The notes: generated by a model not told the origin, from the letters alone. 48,370 bases of DNA from Hyphomicrobiales bacterium (GCA_900472785.1 UCJH01000090.1:10972-59341), one strand, 5' to 3'. Shown: positions 8,613 through 16,687, counted from the first letter of the stretch. Translations and numbers: made by a program.

Positions 8613-8649
8613 TTGACCTTGAATATGTTATCGATAACATTGCTGTCAA
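8613..8649. promoter_or_regulatory. Divergent promoter region around a single operator
   Basis: On the minus strand a perfect TTGACA (8649-8644) is followed after 16 bases by CATATT, facing the 2-hydroxyacid dehydrogenase. On the plus strand TTGACC (8613-8618) is followed after 16 bases by TAACAT (8635-8640), facing the beta-hydroxyacid dehydrogenase. The palindrome at 8625-8640 lies within or against both promoters, so one repressor could control both directions. The hexamers were picked by eye. Confidence 0.5.
8625..8640. promoter_or_regulatory. Perfect 16-bp palindromic operator, LacI-family (GntR/IdnR-like)
   Basis: ATGTTATCGATAACAT is a perfect palindrome. Its half-site ATGTTA/TAACAT with a 4-bp centre is what I recall for the E. 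coli LacI-family gluconate and idonate regulators GntR and IdnR. It recurs with one change at 9680-9695. No LacI-family gene is in this window, so the cognate regulator is elsewhere. Confidence 0.75.
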
Positions 8650-8746
8650 GAGTGTCGTCGTGGAGGTCCTGAGCGCTTATCGTTCCCGACCAGACACGAG
8701 ATCGCGACAGGCCGACAGATTGTCGGCAGAGGGGGAGATGCAAAAA

Positions 8747-9637
8747 ATGTCAAAGACAACAGCGCAATCGGTCGCGGTCATCGGCGCGGGCATCATGGGC
8801 TCGGCGATTGCCACGCGCCTGATCGAAGCCGGCCAGCGGGTATCGGTCTTCGACCTCGATCCGGATAAGATGGCGGCGCTCGCCGACAAGGGTGGGCTTG
8901 CTGCAAGCTCCGTCGCGGAAGCGACGCGCCAGAGCGACTTCGTGATTCTTAGCCTCAACCACGCCAATATCGTCCGGGCGGCGGTCTTCGGATCGGAGGG
9001 CGTTGCTACGGCCGCTTCCGCAAGCAAGATCCTGATCGACATGTCATCGATCGATCCGGCCGAAACGGCCCAGATGGCGGAAAAACTTAAAACCGAGACG
9101 GGGATGAAATGGGTCGATTGCCCCTTGTCCGGCGGCGTTCCCGGCGCGCTGGGCGGGCGTTTGACGGTGATGGCCGGAGGTGCTGAGGCAGATTTCGAGC
9201 AGGCTCGAGCTGTCATGCAGCATCTCTGCCGAAACTATACGCTGATGGGACCAAACGGCGCCGGGCAAACGGTCAAACTCATCAACCAGCTGTTCTGCGC
9301 CGTGCTGTTTCAAGCGGTGGCGGAGGCTGTCAAGATCGCCGAGGCCGGCGGCGTCGATGCCTCGGTTATTCCGGCAGCGCTTGCCGGTGGTCGCGCCGAT
9401 TCTGCGATCCTGCAGGAGTTCATGGCCAAGTTTGCCGCCCGCGACCACACGCCGACGGGCCGGATCGACAACATGCTGAAGGATCTCGATTCGCTTCAGG
9501 CCTTTGCCCTGAAGACCAAGACCCCGATGCCGATGACCGGGCAGGTGGTTGAAATTCACCGGCTGCTTTGCGCGGCCGGTTTAGGGTCGCGCGATTCGGC
9601 GGAAATGATGCGGCTGCTCGACGGTTCGCTTGCCTGA
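8747..9637 (+). CDS. Beta-hydroxyacid dehydrogenase (3-hydroxyisobutyrate / tartronate-semialdehyde reductase family)
   Basis: A 296-residue NAD(P)-dependent beta-hydroxyacid dehydrogenase. The N-terminal Rossmann motif is IGAGIMGSAIA, the substrate-binding motif DCPLSGGVPGALGG, and the catalytic Lys sits in GAGQTVKLINQL. The family oxidises or reduces 3-hydroxyacids such as 3-hydroxyisobutyrate, tartronate semialdehyde, 6-phosphogluconate-like or 4-hydroxybutyrate substrates; sequence alone does not separate these. ATG 8747 is preferred because GGGGGAG (8731-8737) is 9 bases away; ATG 8738 directly abuts that Shine-Dalgarno and the open frame further upstream spans the operator. It is transcribed divergently from the 2-hydroxyacid dehydrogenase and has an ABC sugar transporter downstream with its own operator. 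Confidence 0.86.
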   Translation: MSKTTAQSVAVIGAGIMGSAIATRLIEAGQRVSVFDLDPDKMAALADKGGLAASSVAEATRQSDFVILSLNHANIVRAAVFGSEGVATAASASKILIDMSSIDPAETAQMAEKLKTETGMKWVDCPLSGGVPGALGGRLTVMAGGAEADFEQARAVMQHLCRNYTLMGPNGAGQTVKLINQLFCAVLFQAVAEAVKIAEAGGVDASVIPAALAGGRADSAILQEFMAKFAARDHTPTGRIDNMLKDLDSLQAFALKTKTPMPMTGQVVEIHRLLCAAGLGSRDSAEMMRLLDGSLA

Positions 9638-9665
9638 CCAAATTGAAACGTGCTCTCGAGTGGCC

Positions 9666-9695
9666 TTGACAGCGCAAATATGTTAGCGATAACAT
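9666..9695 (+). promoter_or_regulatory. Promoter with overlapping second copy of the palindromic operator
   Basis: TTGACA (9666-9671) is followed after 18 bases by TAACAT (9690-9695). The operator ATGTTAGCGATAACAT spans 9680-9695 and differs from the 8625 palindrome at one central base. It covers the -10 element, the geometry expected for repression. The ABC transporter start is 30 bases downstream with GGGAGGAG before it. Confidence 0.65.
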
Positions 9696-9724
9696 ACAAT
9701 CATCAGCCGGCTTTGGGAGGAGCA

Positions 9725-11224
9725 ATGTTGACCGATCGCACGCTCATCGATTTTCAGGGGATCACCAAGGATTTCGGCGGAACGCGTGCGCTGTCGGATG
9801 TCTCGATCAATCTCCAGGAAGGCGAAATCCTCGCTCTCCTAGGGGAGAACGGTGCAGGAAAATCGACGCTGATCAAGACGCTGGCCGGGATTTACAGGCC
9901 GGACGCGGGGCAGATCCTGTTTCGCGGCGAGCCCTACCAGCACCGCCCCCCGCGTCCCAACGAGCGCCAGCCCGTTGCCTTCATCCATCAGGATCTCGGT
10001 CTGATCGAATGGATGACGGTCGGCGAGAATGTCGGCCTGGCGCAGGGGTTTTCACTTCGGTCGAAACTGATCGACTGGCGCAGCACCGAAGAGCGGGCGC
10101 GGGAGGCGCTGCGTCTCGTGGGCTGCGACTTCGATCCGACGACCCGCGTCCAGGACCTGACGCGCACCGAAAAATCGCTCGTGGCGATCGCCCGCGCATT
10201 GGCCGTCGAAGCCGATGTGCTGGTGCTGGACGAGCCGACCGCCAGCCTTCCCGCAGATGAGGTCGATCGTCTGTTCGATGCGATCCGGCCGCTGAAGGAA
10301 CGCGGCGTCGGCATGATCTATGTATCGCACCGGCTCGACGAAATTTTCCGCATTGCCGACCGCGTCGCCGTGCTGCGCGACGGCAAGCTGGTCGGCCAGA
10401 AGCCGGTTGCTGAGACCAGGCCGGCCGAACTGGTCGAGATGATCGTCGGGCGCCCGGCCGACCAGTTGTTTGCGAAGGCCGAAACGGTGCCGGGCGACAC
10501 CATCGTCGCGGTGCGCGACATGGTTTGCGCCGGGGCAGGTCCGGTTTCCTTCGATGTCCGCCGGGGCGAGCTTCTCGGTCTTGCCGGCCTGCGTGGCGCC
10601 GGGCAGGAATTGATCGGCCGGGCGCTGTTCGGCTGCGAAGGCTTCGGCGGGACGGTTACCATTCACGGGAGTGCGCCCGATCTGTCGAGTCCGGTTGCCG
10701 CCATGGCCTCCGGCGTCGGCTTGATCGCACGCGATCGGACGGAAGAGTCGGTCGCCATGTCGCTGTCGTTGCGCGAAAACACTTTCATCAATCCCGGCGC
10801 CTCCGGCCGTTCGCTGTTCTCCTTCCTTTCGCCGGCTAAAGAGGCCGAGAAAGCGCGGATCATCGGCGCCAGTGTCGGGCTGAGGCCCAACAACCAGAGC
10901 CTGCCGATCGAGGCCTTGTCCGGCGGCAACCAGCAAAAGGTCGTCGTTGCCCGCTGGCTCGTCACCGGCCGCAAGCTTCTGATCGCCGAGGATCCGACGG
11001 CCGGCGTCGATGTCGGCGCCAAGGCCGAGATCTACCGGCTGATCGCGCAGGCCGTCGAGGCGGGGCTGGCGGTCATCGTCGTATCCACCGATTTTGAAGA
11101 AATCGCACATATCTGCCACCGCGCACTGGTGTTCTCGCGTGGCCGGATCGTCCGCGAACTGTCGGGGTCGGCCCTGACGGTTCAGTCGGTGATCACGGCC
11201 GCGTCGGCATCGGAAGCGGCCTGA
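9725..11224 (+). CDS. Sugar ABC transporter ATP-binding protein, RbsA/MglA type (two fused NBDs)
   Basis: A 499-residue protein with two ATPase domains in tandem. NBD1 has Walker A GENGAGKST (about residues 40-48), a degenerate signature (LTRTE in place of LSGGQ) and Walker B VLVLDEPTASLP. NBD2 has a degenerate Walker A (GLRGAGQE), a canonical signature LSGGNQQK and an odd Walker B, LLIAEDPTAGVD, in which the usual Asp-Glu pair reads Glu-Asp. Asymmetric sites are normal in RbsA-like proteins, but the acidic swap is unusual. It energises uptake with the permease and binding protein that follow. ATG 9725 has GGGAGGAG just upstream. The dehydrogenases and shared operators suggest a sugar acid as cargo (inference). 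Confidence 0.92.
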   Translation: MLTDRTLIDFQGITKDFGGTRALSDVSINLQEGEILALLGENGAGKSTLIKTLAGIYRPDAGQILFRGEPYQHRPPRPNERQPVAFIHQDLGLIEWMTVGENVGLAQGFSLRSKLIDWRSTEERAREALRLVGCDFDPTTRVQDLTRTEKSLVAIARALAVEADVLVLDEPTASLPADEVDRLFDAIRPLKERGVGMIYVSHRLDEIFRIADRVAVLRDGKLVGQKPVAETRPAELVEMIVGRPADQLFAKAETVPGDTIVAVRDMVCAGAGPVSFDVRRGELLGLAGLRGAGQELIGRALFGCEGFGGTVTIHGSAPDLSSPVAAMASGVGLIARDRTEESVAMSLSLRENTFINPGASGRSLFSFLSPAKEAEKARIIGASVGLRPNNQSLPIEALSGGNQQKVVVARWLVTGRKLLIAEDPTAGVDVGAKAEIYRLIAQAVEAGLAVIVVSTDFEEIAHICHRALVFSRGRIVRELSGSALTVQSVITAASASEAA

Positions 11225-11237
11225 AGGGGGAAGACCA

Positions 11238-12281
11238 ATGCAATCCATCGAATCCACCGCGCTCGAGCCGACCCGGGCCGAGCTTTCGGGCCTGTCCTTG
11301 GGGCAGAAGATCATGCGCTTCATCCCGGTTTACGGGCTGGTCATCCTGATGGTCTCTCTGATCGTGCTCTTCTCGATCCTTTTGCCCTCCACCTTTCCGA
11401 CGCTGCTCAACCTGCGTTCGATCGTTTCCGACAAGGCCATCATCGCGCTTCTGTCGCTGGCGGCAATGATCCCGATGGCATCCGGCCGCATCGATCTGAC
11501 AGTCGGATACGGCATCGTTCTCTGGCATATTCTGGCGATCAGCCTGCAGACCATGTACGGCGTGCCATGGCCGGTCGCGGTCCTGATCGTGCTTGCACTC
11601 GGCGCTCTGACGGGTTTTCTCAACGGACTTCTGGTCGAGATCGCCCGCATCGATTCCTTTATCGCCACGCTCGGAACGGGCACTGTCCTCTATGCACTGG
11701 CGCTCTGGCACACCGGCGGCCGGCAGGTGGTCGGCGTTCTGCCGGAGGGCTTCTATGCCTTGAACGGTACCATGATCTTCGGCCTGCCGATCACGGGTTT
11801 CTACGTGCTTGGGCTGGCGATCGCGCTGTGGCTGATCCTCGAATATCTGCCGATCGGCCGCTACGTCTACGCCATCGGCGCCAATCCGAAAGCCGCGGCG
11901 CTGAACGGCATTCCGGTTCGCCGCTTCGTCATGGGGGCCTTCATCTCGTCCGGCGTCCTTGCCGCCCTTGCAGGCGTCCTGCTTGCTTCCAAGCTTCGCA
12001 TCGGCCAAGCCAGCGTCGGCCTTGAATATCTGCTGCCGGCTCTTGTCGGCGCCTTTCTCGGCTCGACCACGATCAAACCCGGCCGGGTCAATGTCTGGGG
12101 CACGATGACCGGCGTGGTCATCCTCGCGGTCGGCATTTCCGGCATCCAGCAATTCGGCGGCTCTTTCTTCGTCGAGCCGCTGTTCAACGGCGTGACGCTT
12201 CTCGTGGCGATCGGCATTGCCGGTTATGCCCAGAGGCGCCGCGGTACGGTTTCGAAGGCTCCGCCGGCAAAGGGAAAATGA
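11238..12281 (+). CDS. Sugar ABC transporter permease, RbsC type
   Basis: A 347-residue multi-pass inner-membrane protein of the ribose/xylose permease family (BPD_transp_2). Hydrophobic segments run from about residue 30 to 335, with the conserved SGRIDLTVGYG region near residue 80 and GANPKAAALNGIPVRR, the cytoplasmic coupling loop, near residue 215. It begins 13 bases after the ATPase stop with AAGGGGGAA upstream of the ATG, so it is co-transcribed. It forms the membrane channel of the importer. The Lys/Ala-rich last 20 residues form a short cytoplasmic tail. Confidence 0.92.
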   Translation: MQSIESTALEPTRAELSGLSLGQKIMRFIPVYGLVILMVSLIVLFSILLPSTFPTLLNLRSIVSDKAIIALLSLAAMIPMASGRIDLTVGYGIVLWHILAISLQTMYGVPWPVAVLIVLALGALTGFLNGLLVEIARIDSFIATLGTGTVLYALALWHTGGRQVVGVLPEGFYALNGTMIFGLPITGFYVLGLAIALWLILEYLPIGRYVYAIGANPKAAALNGIPVRRFVMGAFISSGVLAALAGVLLASKLRIGQASVGLEYLLPALVGAFLGSTTIKPGRVNVWGTMTGVVILAVGISGIQQFGGSFFVEPLFNGVTLLVAIGIAGYAQRRRGTVSKAPPAKGK

Positions 12282-12330
12282 GGGCGGGCGGGCCTGGACG
12301 ACAGATCATCAATCAATGGGAGGAACGACA

Positions 12331-13431
12331 ATGAAACGCAGAACAGTCTTGCAGATGTCCATCGCCATGATGGCGCTGATCGCGGCAGGCCCGGCACTGG
12401 CCGATCCGATGGCGGACGCCAAGGGGGTCGTCGATAAATACGCCGTGCGCGTCACGACATGGGACGGACCGAAGGAGAGCCCCAAGGCGCAGGAGGGCAA
12501 GACCATCGTCGTGCTTGCCGGCGACCTAAAGAATGGCGGCATTCTGGGCGTCACCACCGGCGTCGAGGAAGCGGCCGCGGCCATCGGCTGGGAGGTCAAG
12601 GTTCTTGATGGCGCAGGTTCGATCGGTGGCCGTACGGCGGCCTTCGGGCAGGCCATGGCGCTGAAGCCGGCCGGAATCATCATCAATGGCTTCGACGCCG
12701 TCGAACAGGGTCCGGCGATGGCCGAAGCCAAGGCAGCCGGCATTCCGCTGGTCGCGTGGCATGCAGGCCCGACGATCGGCCCGGACGAGGCAAACGGCCT
12801 GTTCGCCAACGTCTCGACGGATGCGATGGAAGTGTCGAAGGCCGCCGCCGACTGGGCCTATGTCGATGCCAAGGGCAAGCCGGGCGTGGTGATCTTCACG
12901 GATTCCACCTATGCGATCGCCATCGCCAAGGCCGACCGGATGAAGGAAGAAATCGAAAAGCTCGGCGGCAAGGTGCTTGAATATGTCGATACGCCGATCG
13001 CCGAAACCTCGCAGCGCATGCCGCTGCTCACCACGTCGCTGCTGCAGCGCTACGGCGACGAATGGACCCATTCGCTGGCGATCAACGATCTTTATTTCGA
13101 TTTCATGGGTCCGTCGCTGGCCGCAGCCGGCAAGGGCGGCGCAGATGCGCCGATCAACGTCGCGGCCGGTGACGGCTCGGAATCGGCCTATCAGCGCATT
13201 CGCGCCGGCCAGTTCCAGAAGGTTACGGTTGCCGAACCGCTCAACCTGCAGGGTTGGCAGCTGGTCGACGAGTTGAACCGCGCCTTTGCCGGCGAAAAAT
13301 GGTCGGGCTACCTGTCACCGCTGCATGTGGTCACTTCCGAGAACGTCGAATTCGACGGCGGTCCGAAGAACACCTTCGACCCGGATAACGGCTATCGCGA
13401 CGAATACAAGAAACTCTGGGGCAAGATGTAA
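12331..13431 (+). CDS. Sugar ABC transporter periplasmic binding protein (RbsB/XylF-like)
   Basis: A 366-residue periplasmic binding protein of the Peripla_BP_4 type. A signal peptide is visible at the start (MKRRTVLQMSIAMMALIAAG, cleavage after PALA at about residue 24). The mature part has the sugar-binding-protein fold pattern, for example LKPAGIIINGFDAV and the later AAGDGSESAYQRIRAGQF. ATG 12331 is supported by GGGAGG at 12318-12323; the frame is open into the previous gene but only as its shadow. The ligand cannot be read from sequence; the flanking idonate-type dehydrogenase and GntR-like operators point to a sugar acid or polyol. Confidence 0.91.
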   Translation: MKRRTVLQMSIAMMALIAAGPALADPMADAKGVVDKYAVRVTTWDGPKESPKAQEGKTIVVLAGDLKNGGILGVTTGVEEAAAAIGWEVKVLDGAGSIGGRTAAFGQAMALKPAGIIINGFDAVEQGPAMAEAKAAGIPLVAWHAGPTIGPDEANGLFANVSTDAMEVSKAAADWAYVDAKGKPGVVIFTDSTYAIAIAKADRMKEEIEKLGGKVLEYVDTPIAETSQRMPLLTTSLLQRYGDEWTHSLAINDLYFDFMGPSLAAAGKGGADAPINVAAGDGSESAYQRIRAGQFQKVTVAEPLNLQGWQLVDELNRAFAGEKWSGYLSPLHVVTSENVEFDGGPKNTFDPDNGYRDEYKKLWGKM

Positions 13432-13444
13432 GCCTCCCGGAAGC

Positions 13445-13466
13445 GAGGCGCCGCGAATGGCGCCTC
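13445..13466 (+). terminator. Stem-loop after the sugar-binding protein gene
   Basis: GAGGCGCC (13445-13452) and GGCGCCTC (13459-13466) form an 8-bp perfect stem with a 6-base loop. The following bases are only moderately T-rich, so it may be a partial terminator or a 3'-end stabiliser for the abundant binding-protein message rather than a full stop before the next gene. Confidence 0.5.
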
Positions 13467-13503
13467 CATTCCTTCCCGTCATCCCTGTACTGAAAGTCTC
13501 GTC

Positions 13504-13842
13504 ATGATCATTCGCTATGCTCTGTTCGAAGGTGAAATCCATGCTGGCCGCGAGGCCGAGTTCCGGACCTATGTAAAGGAACGTCTGGTGCCGTTGTGGA
13601 CCACCTTTCCGGGGGCTGAGGAAGTGCGTGTTTTGGATGGCACCGATCGCGACGAGGGCGCACCCAATTTTGCCATGGCGCTCGCCATACGCTATCCGGA
13701 CATGGCGGCCTGCGAAAAGGCGTTGCAGTCGGATGTGCGCTTCAAGAGCCGCGAAGTCACGGCCGGTCTTCTGACCATGTTCAGCGGCAAGGTCCATCAC
13801 CACGTATTCGACGCGAACCAGTATGCGGTCTCGAACGCGTAA
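13504..13842 (+). CDS. Small dimeric alpha/beta-barrel (ferredoxin-like) protein, function unknown
   Basis: 112 residues, no signal peptide or membrane segment. The order of strands and helices (IIRYALFEGEI, helix with REAEFRTYVKERLVPLW, FAMALAIRYPDM, helix, then MFSGKVHHHVF) fits the small dimeric alpha/beta-barrel fold shared by EthD, antibiotic monooxygenases and sugar mutarotases of the RhaM type. I do not recognise the specific family. It lies 72 bases after the sugar-binding protein on the same strand, separated only by a weak stem-loop, so it may belong to the same transcription unit. A mutarotase-like or other accessory role in sugar-acid catabolism is possible but unproven. It ends 27 bases from the convergent P450 gene. 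Confidence 0.75.
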   Translation: MIIRYALFEGEIHAGREAEFRTYVKERLVPLWTTFPGAEEVRVLDGTDRDEGAPNFAMALAIRYPDMAACEKALQSDVRFKSREVTAGLLTMFSGKVHHHVFDANQYAVSNA

Positions 13843-13869
13843 GCGCCATCGTCCGGCTTTTAAAACGCG

Positions 13870-15279
13870 CTAACGGCGATGCAAGGTGACGGGCAGTCCG
13901 CCGCGGGGCCGCAAGGTCAGCCGGCATTGCGGCTCGACCCGCGCGTCTTCGGCAACCCGGACCTTGAAACGCTGGGCGATGATGGCGAGGCAGAGAATCG
14001 ATTCCGTCAGCCCGAACTGCAGGCCTGGGCAGACGCGGGGGCCGCTGGCAAAGGGAATATAACTGTAGGGAATCGGCTTGCCGCCATTCAGGAACCGCTC
14101 CGGCTTGAACAGGTTGGCATCCTTGAAAAAGGCTTCCGTCCGATGCAGCAGCCAGGGCACGATGAGGATCAATGACGCCGGCTTCACGTCGATATCGCCG
14201 ATCCTGTCGGCCGATGTTGCCTGCCGCGCGAGGATCGGCACCGGCGGGTAAAGCCGCAGCGTTTCCTCGATCACGGCGCGGCACCATTCGAGCTTGGGAA
14301 CGTCGTCCAGCGTCGGCACATTGCCGCCGCACACCCGTTCGATTTCCTCGTGCAGCGATTTCTCGACCCATTGCGCTCGGGAAAGCAGGTACCAGGCCCA
14401 GGTCAGGGTGGCTGCCGTCGTTTCATGACCGGCCATGAAGATGGTCGCCGCCTCGTTGCGCAGTGCGACCAGATCGAGTTTCAGCTCCGGATTGCGGCTC
14501 TGACGGCGCACGAGAAGCTCGACCATTGAATTGTTGTCGCCGCGGCCGGCCAGATGATCCTCGACTACCTTGTCGATGATCCCGTGGATGCGCGCGACCG
14601 AGCGGCGCAGCTTCGGCGTTCGCAGCACCGGCAGGCCTTCGTCGAAACCGAGGAAATAGCCGATATTGATGGAATCGATCAGCGACTGGTAGCTGGTGAA
14701 TCCGTCGGTGACGGCATTGGCGGCATCCTCGCCGAGATCGTTGCCGAAGACGCTGCGGGAAATGATCTCCGCCGTCAGACCGGCCATTTCGTAGAGAGCG
14801 TTGACGCTTGCGCCGTCCGGCATCTCGTTCCAGCGCTGCACGAGTTCGCTGGAGGTATTCTCCATGATCCTGCCGAAGGCCGGAACGCGGTTCTTGTGGA
14901 CGATGTCGTTGACCAACGGCCGCCGCTGTTTCCAGGTCTCGCCGTCCGAGATGAACAGGCCGTCGCCGAGCAGGAATTCCAGCGCGCGGCGCATCTGCGG
15001 CGATTTGCGCTCGAAATTCTCGTGCCGCGTCGCGACGACATATTTGATCGCGTCCGGCGAGTTGACGATCACCAGTTGCCGGCCAAGCAGCTTCATGGTG
15101 GAGACGCGGTTCGTATAGTCGTTCTTGCGCCAGATCGACAGGAAGTCGTGCCGCGCTTTCAAAATCAGATTGAGAGGCTTACCGGATTTGCCCTTGTAAT
15201 AATCCGCATGCGCCGGCTCCAGCATGTCCTTGCCGCGTTTTTCGACGATGTCAGTCGTTTGCCGAAAACTCGCAAACAT
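13870..15279 (-). CDS. Cytochrome P450
   Basis: About 469 residues with all P450 hallmarks. The I-helix oxygen-binding motif is FMAGHETTAATLTW, the K-helix ExxR is EETLRLYPPV, and the heme-thiolate loop is PFASGPRVCPG with the ligand Cys. There is no N-terminal membrane anchor, so it should be soluble. It resembles the CYP4/CYP102-like fatty-acid or terpenoid hydroxylase pattern, but the substrate is unknown. No ferredoxin, ferredoxin reductase or fused reductase is nearby. The open frame runs to 15468, through the terminator of the upstream operon, so the true start lies below about 15385. I chose ATG 15279; ATG 15225 is a possible shorter start, and neither has a strong ribosome-binding site. 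Confidence 0.88.
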   Translation of the reverse strand: MFASFRQTTDIVEKRGKDMLEPAHADYYKGKSGKPLNLILKARHDFLSIWRKNDYTNRVSTMKLLGRQLVIVNSPDAIKYVVATRHENFERKSPQMRRALEFLLGDGLFISDGETWKQRRPLVNDIVHKNRVPAFGRIMENTSSELVQRWNEMPDGASVNALYEMAGLTAEIISRSVFGNDLGEDAANAVTDGFTSYQSLIDSINIGYFLGFDEGLPVLRTPKLRRSVARIHGIIDKVVEDHLAGRGDNNSMVELLVRRQSRNPELKLDLVALRNEAATIFMAGHETTAATLTWAWYLLSRAQWVEKSLHEEIERVCGGNVPTLDDVPKLEWCRAVIEETLRLYPPVPILARQATSADRIGDIDVKPASLILIVPWLLHRTEAFFKDANLFKPERFLNGGKPIPYSYIPFASGPRVCPGLQFGLTESILCLAIIAQRFKVRVAEDARVEPQCRLTLRPRGGLPVTLHRR

Positions 15280-15384
15280 GTCCGGCTGCCCCAGCAAAAC
15301 GGGATCGCCTGAGCGTATCCCGGAAGAATTTCGTTGCTCATCGGATAGCAGCAATTTGCGGGCGCGCAAAATTCTTTCCTGCAA

Positions 15385-15417
15385 CAAAAAACCTGCCGTA
15401 AAATACGGCAGGTTTTC
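15385..15417 (-). terminator. Rho-independent terminator of the hglS operon
   Basis: A 13-bp perfect stem (15388-15400 with 15404-15416) and a 3-base loop; on the minus strand it is followed by an unbroken run of six T. It lies 23 bases after the aminotransferase stop and separates the lysine operon from the P450 gene. Confidence 0.9.
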
Positions 15418-15439
15418 AAGGCTGGAGGTGTGTCTCTCT

Positions 15440-16675
15440 TCAGCGAAGGGCCGCGCAGGCCGTTGCAATCCGTTCCAGAGCGACGGTCAGTTCCGCTTCC
15501 GATGTCGCATAGGAAATCCGGAAGAACGGCGACAGGCCGAAGGCCGACCCGGGGACAACTGCAACATGGGCGTCGTCGAGCAGATAGGCGCAGAAGTCTG
15601 TGTCTGTCTCGATGTGCTTGCCTGCGGGTGTCGTCTTGCCAAGCATGCCGGCGCAGCCGGAGAAGGTGTAGAAGGCGCCTTCCGGCGTGCGGCAGTCGAG
15701 ACCGTCGATGGCATTGAGCGCCGAGACGACGAGATCTCGGCGGCGCTGGAAGCTTTCGGTGCGTTCTTTCAGGAAGTCCTGCGGCCCGTTCAGCGCGGCG
15801 ACCGAGGCTGCTTGGCTGATCGAGGAGGGGCAGGACGTTGCCTGGCTCTGCACCACGGCCATGGCCTTGATGAGATCGCGCGGACCACCGGCATAGCCGA
15901 TGCGCCAGCCGGTCATGGCATAGGCCTTGGAAACGCCGTTGACGGTCAAGGTCCGGTTTTTCAATGCTGGTTCAAGCGCTGCCGGCGTGACGAATTTGAA
16001 GTCGTCATAGACGATATGCTCGTACATGTCGTCGACCAGCAGCCAGACATGCGGGTGTTTCATGAGCACGTCGAGCAGCGGGCGGTAGTCTCTGGCGCTA
16101 TAGGCGGCGCCCGACGGATTGGACGGCGAATTCAGCATGACCCAGCGGGTCTTCGGCGTAATTGCGGCTTCCAGCTGCTCGGCTGTCAGCCGGAAACCGG
16201 CGTCCGCGTTGCAGGCGATGAGAACCGGCTTGCCCTCGGCGATTTCGACGATATCCGAATAGGAGGTCCAGTAAGGCGTCGGGATGATGACTTCATCGCC
16301 GCGGTTCAGCGTCGCCATCATCGCATTGAAGAGGATCTGCTTGGCACCGGTCGCCACCGTGATCTCGTCGAGGTCGTAGGAGACGGCGTTTTCACGGGCG
16401 AATTTGTCCCGGATCGCCTGTTTCAGCTCAGGCGTCCCATCGAGGGCGGTATATTTGGTCTTGCCGCCCTGGATGGCGTCGCAGGCTGCCTGCTTGACGT
16501 GGTCCGGCGTGTCGAAATCGGGTTCGCCGGCGCCGAGAATGATCACCGGCTTGCCGTCGCGCTTCATGGCCTGCGCCCGGGCGCCGATCTTCAGGATCTG
16601 CGAAACGCCGATCGTGGAGATTCGCGAGGCGGGCGCAAAGCCCGCCTCTTCAACCTGTGTATTGATGTTCATCAT
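15440..16675 (-). CDS. Class I/II aminotransferase, aspartate aminotransferase type; probable 2-aminoadipate transaminase
   Basis: A 411-residue PLP-dependent aminotransferase of the AspC/AatA Ib subgroup. The Schiff-base Lys is Lys250 (NGVSKAYAMTGWRIGY); Asn186 in SPSNPSG, the VDDMYEHIVYD strand and the carboxylate-binding Arg in FFRISYAT are all present. Standard annotation would be aspartate aminotransferase. Its position, last in an operon with 2-aminoadipate semialdehyde dehydrogenase, HglS and D-2-hydroxyglutarate dehydrogenase, suggests that its physiological job is 2-aminoadipate to 2-oxoadipate, the missing link between the first two (inference). ATG at 16675 or 16672. It starts 12 bases after the dehydrogenase stop and is followed by a strong terminator. 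Confidence 0.9.
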   Translation of the reverse strand: MMNINTQVEEAGFAPASRISTIGVSQILKIGARAQAMKRDGKPVIILGAGEPDFDTPDHVKQAACDAIQGGKTKYTALDGTPELKQAIRDKFARENAVSYDLDEITVATGAKQILFNAMMATLNRGDEVIIPTPYWTSYSDIVEIAEGKPVLIACNADAGFRLTAEQLEAAITPKTRWVMLNSPSNPSGAAYSARDYRPLLDVLMKHPHVWLLVDDMYEHIVYDDFKFVTPAALEPALKNRTLTVNGVSKAYAMTGWRIGYAGGPRDLIKAMAVVQSQATSCPSSISQAASVAALNGPQDFLKERTESFQRRRDLVVSALNAIDGLDCRTPEGAFYTFSGCAGMLGKTTPAGKHIETDTDFCAYLLDDAHVAVVPGSAFGLSPFFRISYATSEAELTVALERIATACAALR

Positions 16676-16687
16676 CGATCCTATGGA

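Noticed and set aside
9638-9724. Idea that the second palindrome could be a recombination site
   Set aside because: It overlaps a well-formed promoter and matches an operator half-site, so regulation explains it better.
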